Source of the DNA: Mytilisepta virgata | Lineage: Eukaryota; Mollusca; Bivalvia; Mytilida; Mytilidae | DNA length: 64,000 nucleotides | Direction: 5' to 3' | Assembly: GCA_028015205.1 (NCBI GenBank) | Contig: CM051519.1 | Coordinates: 40,591,979 to 40,655,978, forward strand | In this document: in pieces, positions 61,955-64,000 of the stretch | Layout: every line of letters begins with the position of its first letter | Numbering within the stretch: the first letter of the stretch is position 1 | Translations under genes and position numbers: made by a program | The notes under the pieces: generated by a model | Told to the model about the DNA's origin: nothing | The model's database searches: none | What the model saw: the letters and a program-made list of their open reading frames with translations, nothing else

Positions 61955-62030
61955 GCAGCTGTGTATCGGTGCGACAGCTGGTCGGTAACAATAAATAAAT
62001 ATAGGTATTACCTGCCCGCAGGGTATATAA
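61955..62030. promoter_or_regulatory. Two CAGCTG E-boxes in a CpG-containing patch
   Basis: CAGCTG at 61956-61961 and 61975-61980 are separated by 13 bases, with ATCGGTGCGA between and TGGTCGGTAA after. A 5-bp-arm palindrome CCTGCCCGCAGG lies near 62012. A small candidate cis element; nothing else supports it. Confidence 0.18.
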
Positions 62031-62059
62031 TTAGTCAAAATGTTACCCCACTCGTGACA

Positions 62060-63800
62060 ATTTAATTCTCTTCATATAATCACCCAGCTAAGATCGTCTA
62101 ATCCACGATCTTAAGGGGTCTCTAACCTTCACCTATACAAACATTCAAGAGTTTTAATGACTTTGATAGCCATTTCTGTATCCCTTGCCTGAAAAGATGA
62201 CTTTTTAAACCTCATTTTCAATTTCCTGTTCAAACAAATCTTTTGAAATATAAAATTGAATATCAAAAATTGATGTCACGATACTATGACTGGAAAAGTA
62301 GGATAATTCTACACAAACAAATTAATAGGATTCAGATATCTTTTTAAAATTGGTTTTAAAATATTAATGTGACATGTTTATAGGAAAGTGCCTGGTCCTC
62401 TGGTCACCACATGGATAGCCAAAATGATCGCAGGGCACTTAAAAGCTTTTGAGAAAATGAATTTCTGTAGTATGCTGTTGCCTCCAATTCTCCCCAAACA
62501 CCTTGGCTATCTTCTTATAAAGGATCAATATGACCCCTAAATATACAATGTAATCAATTTATTTCTATCTGATTTATAATAAAATGTTGGAGGGATTTCT
62601 GAGAAAAAACAGAAAATTTATTCTTATCCACTATATTCAGAAAATTTTTATTTGTTAAAATACTTTTCTTATAATGACTTTTAAATAATTCAAATTTTAC
62701 TAAATTAAACCGTGTCAGTGTGTCAGCAATGGAGACGATAAGAGGAAAAAAAGGGGAAAAATATTTTCTTTTCCTATTTTATTCTAACAGTTGGAAAGCA
62801 CAATACATATTTGATCACAGTTTTCTATAAAATTTTTATGTTGTATACAAACTGCATGCCCTATGACTTTGTAAATATTATCAACATTCTTTATCAGACA
62901 AACTGTTAATTAAATACTTCAGTTGTGACAAATCGTTAACCTTGTTTAAATATACCTGTCAAGGTGTTCAAAATCAAAAGTAGCGGATGTGTGCCCTCAT
63001 TTATAGTCTGAGATCGGGTGAACGTACTTCTCATATTCTTATCATCTTCTTCCTTGTAACCACCTCTTATTCTAGATCAAAGCTGTGATTTCTTACATCC
63101 TATTTAAAGTTTGACAAAAAAGGAGCCAATTCATTCAACAAATATTAGAAAGTTGGACCCAGAGTTTTAACGGGAATTCAAAGAACAAACGAAATTTCCG
63201 ACAACTGAACATACTGGGACAAAAGTCAATGTGTCGTATTACATTCGTCAGGACATTAAGACACTCTGTCCCCCGCCAAAAAAATGTCAAGTAAAAACGC
63301 TTTTGATATGTATCTCCTTAATCTATTTTCTGTGTATTTAACAAGGTTTTTGTCTTAAAAATCCTTTCACCTTTCAGATAAAATGATAAATCCATTCTTA
63401 ACAATTTGCACTGACTGGCATTTATTTATTTATTAGATTACTTTTGTCATTTTCATTTGTCCGAGACTAATCCAAAATTTTAAAGTCTAATGGACACATT
63501 TTCTGTACAACTTACTATAAGAGCTGTATACTACAATGCTCAAGATGACAATTACCATCCTTCAACTTAGCAAATTTTCAATTCTCTGATAAATAAGACA
63601 ATCTGAAATCAGACGGAAATCAAATCTTAATCCACATTTAATCTATCTAAAACTATTTAAGTCAAAACATAAGAACTTAATAGCACCAACTGACTGATCA
63701 ACTGGTGTAATGTTCAATTTACACTTCATCAATAGAAAAAATCAGTTTAATGAGACATAAAAAAAAATATTGATACTTAATGCTACCTTCCTACGTAAAT
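62060..63800. other. Gene-free AT-rich stretch
   Basis: No supported exon, complete repeat or notable motif. Confidence 0.45.
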
Positions 63801-63821
63801 AGGGTTTTTTTTGCATTTGGA

Positions 63822-63891
63822 GTTTTTCACTTTCACTTTCTTCATTGCTCTGCATTGATGTTTTTCACTTTCGTCATTGCTCTTCAGTATA
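63822..63891. repeat. Short tandem duplication (~38-bp unit, about 1.8 copies)
   Basis: GTTTTTCACTTTC followed by TTCATTGCTCT is repeated once as GTTTTTCACTTTCGTCATTG. Probably a slippage duplication. Confidence 0.85.
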
Positions 63892-64000
63892 TTATGGTAG
63901 GTTATTTTTTTATCTCCAGTGTTTCGTTTCAGAAATAATTTCTTGAAAATGTGCAAAAGTTGTATTTTGAAATTTCTTTTTCTTTAATTACCTCAGAAAG

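Noticed and set aside
61816..62055. Inverted pair GAGGGGGTAACA / TGTTACCCCACTC as MITE ends
   Set aside because: Only about 12 of 15 positions match, with no flanking duplication; a match at this level is plausible by chance.
1..64000. CRISPR array, prophage, operon, rRNA genes, complete retrotransposon or viral genes
   Set aside because: No spaced direct repeats, no conserved rRNA blocks, no reverse-transcriptase, integrase, transposase or capsid-like frames were seen on either strand.

Overview
The window looks like nuclear DNA of an invertebrate, most likely a mollusc and probably a bivalve. It is strongly AT-rich, has no long open reading frames, and carries spliceosomal-type signals and AATAAA signals. 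It contains four copies of a tRNA(Ser/Leu)-headed SINE with a V-SINE-type central block and a 3' end in GCGTTAAACCCCAAC(TAAACAAAC), plus several short foldback DNA transposons. The SINE tail and the GGGAGATAA-type motifs match what I remember of molluscan repeats; that part is memory and needs a database search. Nothing here resembles a bacterial operon, plasmid, phage or CRISPR locus.

Protein-coding content is sparse and cut into small exons. I recognise no gene by name. The best coding evidence is on the + strand at 26.85-28.92 kb, where islands with splice-like edges keep a consistent reading phase (26853-26992, 27382-27404, 28461-28567, 28706-28922). The 28461-28567 exon is the best supported. 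A second possible + strand transcription unit lies at 0.4-12.4 kb: small exons at 437-482 or 1460-1586, then 4594-4658 and 5624-5709, followed by several possible last exons (11077-11191, 11754-11837, 12255-12378). Isolated exon candidates are at 16317-16377, 34582-34743 and 61325-61380. In DNA this AT-rich, frames of about 40 codons occur often by chance, so these calls rest on splice-like edges, phase agreement and locally higher GC, and all are provisional.

Repeats by position: SINEs at 2168-2423 (-), 18155-18387 (-), 40442-40679 (-) and 54616-54883 (+, intact, perfect 12-bp target duplication); a TTAA-flanked element at 3975-4249; a palindrome cluster at 13142-13487; a foldback element with ~58-bp inverted ends at 14594-14849; a dispersed repeat at 15870-16190; a 164-bp tandem duplication at 19671-19999; a PIF/Harbinger-like pair at 24191-24501 (old) and 45245-45675 (better kept); a fragment of a probable DNA-transposon end at 51695-51830; and a 258-bp element with ~78-bp inverted ends at 53083-53340. 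A G-tract and C-tract in inverted orientation flank about 100 bases at 37.5-37.7 kb.

Much of the rest, especially 40-64 kb, is gene-free and reads like intron or intergenic DNA. A few blocks of more balanced composition are rich in transcription-factor-like words (PBX-MEIS decamer at 43259, homeodomain-rich block at 59.0-59.3 kb, CpG-bearing block at 46.8-47.4 kb). They are candidate conserved regulatory elements, to be tested by cross-species alignment.
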